Made by a program: the position numbers and the translations under genes. Below are positions 63,566 to 64,000 of a stretch of DNA of 64,000 nt, in pieces. The stretch lies in the NCBI GenBank assembly GCA_016703105.1, contig JADJCS010000008.1:244059-308058 (forward strand). The letters are read 5' to 3'. The first letter of the stretch is position 1. Each line of letters begins with the position of its first letter. The notes under the pieces are model-generated. The model searched no databases. It saw nothing but the letters and a program-made list of their open reading frames with translations, and was not told where the DNA came from. This DNA comes from Flavobacteriales bacterium (lineage in GTDB: Bacteria > Bacteroidota > Bacteroidia > Flavobacteriales_F > PHOS-HE28).

Positions 63566-64000
63566 ATGCGCCACCTCTCCCCCCCCATCCTCGTCGCCCG
63601 CCTCCTGCCGATCATAGCCGGGGCTCGGGGGCGCCGCCGGGGGGCGGGTGTCCCGCCACCGGGAAGAGCCTTGCGACCAGAACGTGCCCAGTGATCGTAC
63701 CAGCCACGATGCCGTTGGCCCGAGCGACGACTACATCGTGGTTTGGAAGAGCTGGATGCAGGACGACAACACCGCCAGCATCTACTTCCGCAGGTACAAC
63801 AATGCGCACGTCGCACTCAGCCCTGAGCTGCTCGTAGCCACGGGCTCGGGCACTGCGGAAAGCCAGGTGGTGAAGGTGATCTCCTGGACCAATGGCAAGT
63901 TCATCATCGCTTGGAACACCTTCAGCGATCTGAACATGCGCGTGCTGGAGACCGACAATACCCTGGGCGCTACGGTACCCTCGCCGGCAGTGGTGTATGG
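63566..64000 (+). CDS. Partial secreted protein, frameshift near the signal peptide, runs off the window
   Basis: ATG 63566 starts HLSPPILVARLLPIIAG, which looks like a signal peptide. The long downstream frame (63618 to the window end: EEPCDQNVPSD, SDDYIVVWKSWMQDDNTASI, YNNAHVALSPELLVATG) is in another phase. One extra base in the G-rich stretch 63620-63645 would explain this. The visible part looks like a repeat-containing (Kelch/FG-GAP-like) secreted protein, but it is too short to name. Confidence 0.5.

Overview
The window looks like a Bacteroidota chromosome, most likely a high-GC member of the Flavobacteriales or a relative. The evidence is: many secreted proteins with type IX secretion (T9SS) C-terminal sorting domains; one gliding-motility-type C-terminal domain; DUF6090, GH92, S9 prolyl oligopeptidase and LytS/LytTR genes typical of the phylum; and promoters with the Bacteroidota -7 element (TAnnTTTG) instead of clear Shine-Dalgarno sites. 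I saw no rRNA, tRNA, CRISPR array or recognisable transposase.

Layout. 0-7 kb: DUF486 membrane protein, CPA2 cation/proton antiporter, a three-gene signalling set (two single-domain response regulators and a soluble kinase), a NYN-domain protein and a HisKA_2 kinase. 7-19 kb: mostly exported enzymes (prolyl oligopeptidase, GH92 mannosidase, sugar dehydrogenase-like, beta-helix, SGNH hydrolase, GH18), plus a pirin. 19-22.7 kb: ABC exporter pair, DUF6090 and a ParE-type toxin-antitoxin pair. 22.7-27.2 kb: a broken 5' end of paaZ, three unknown genes, then a full paaZ. 27.2-32.2 kb: an island of two PLD-family nucleases and two DNA methyltransferases arranged R1> <M1 M2> <R2, bounded by a perfect 32-bp inverted repeat. 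32.2-39.1 kb: DUF2130, a methyltransferase, a retropepsin-like protease, DUF5694, a PIN toxin-antitoxin pair and two unknown proteins. 39.3-49.6 kb: a two-component system, a GEVED-domain secreted protein, a lipoprotein, a hydrolase, DUF2207 and LemA. 49.9-64 kb: a giant SBBP/PKD protein, a methyltransferase, a LytS/LytTR system with apparent target promoters, and several T9SS cargo proteins including an M43-like metalloprotease.

Most interesting points: (1) the two-nuclease/two-methyltransferase island may be a heterodimeric PLD-type restriction system; (2) paaZ seems to have been invaded by a cassette that brought its own replacement 5' end; (3) three promoters next to the LytTR regulator share paired GTYCATG repeats 21 bp apart, each exactly 40 bp from a -7-like element; (4) many promoters end 3-5 nt before the start codon, which predicts leaderless mRNAs; (5) a dispersed GCGTGAGCG repeat family sits at the island borders.

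Caution: at least eleven genes carry one or more single-base frameshifts, several in G/C runs. This looks like indel errors in the assembly, so I give whole-gene spans and name the break points.
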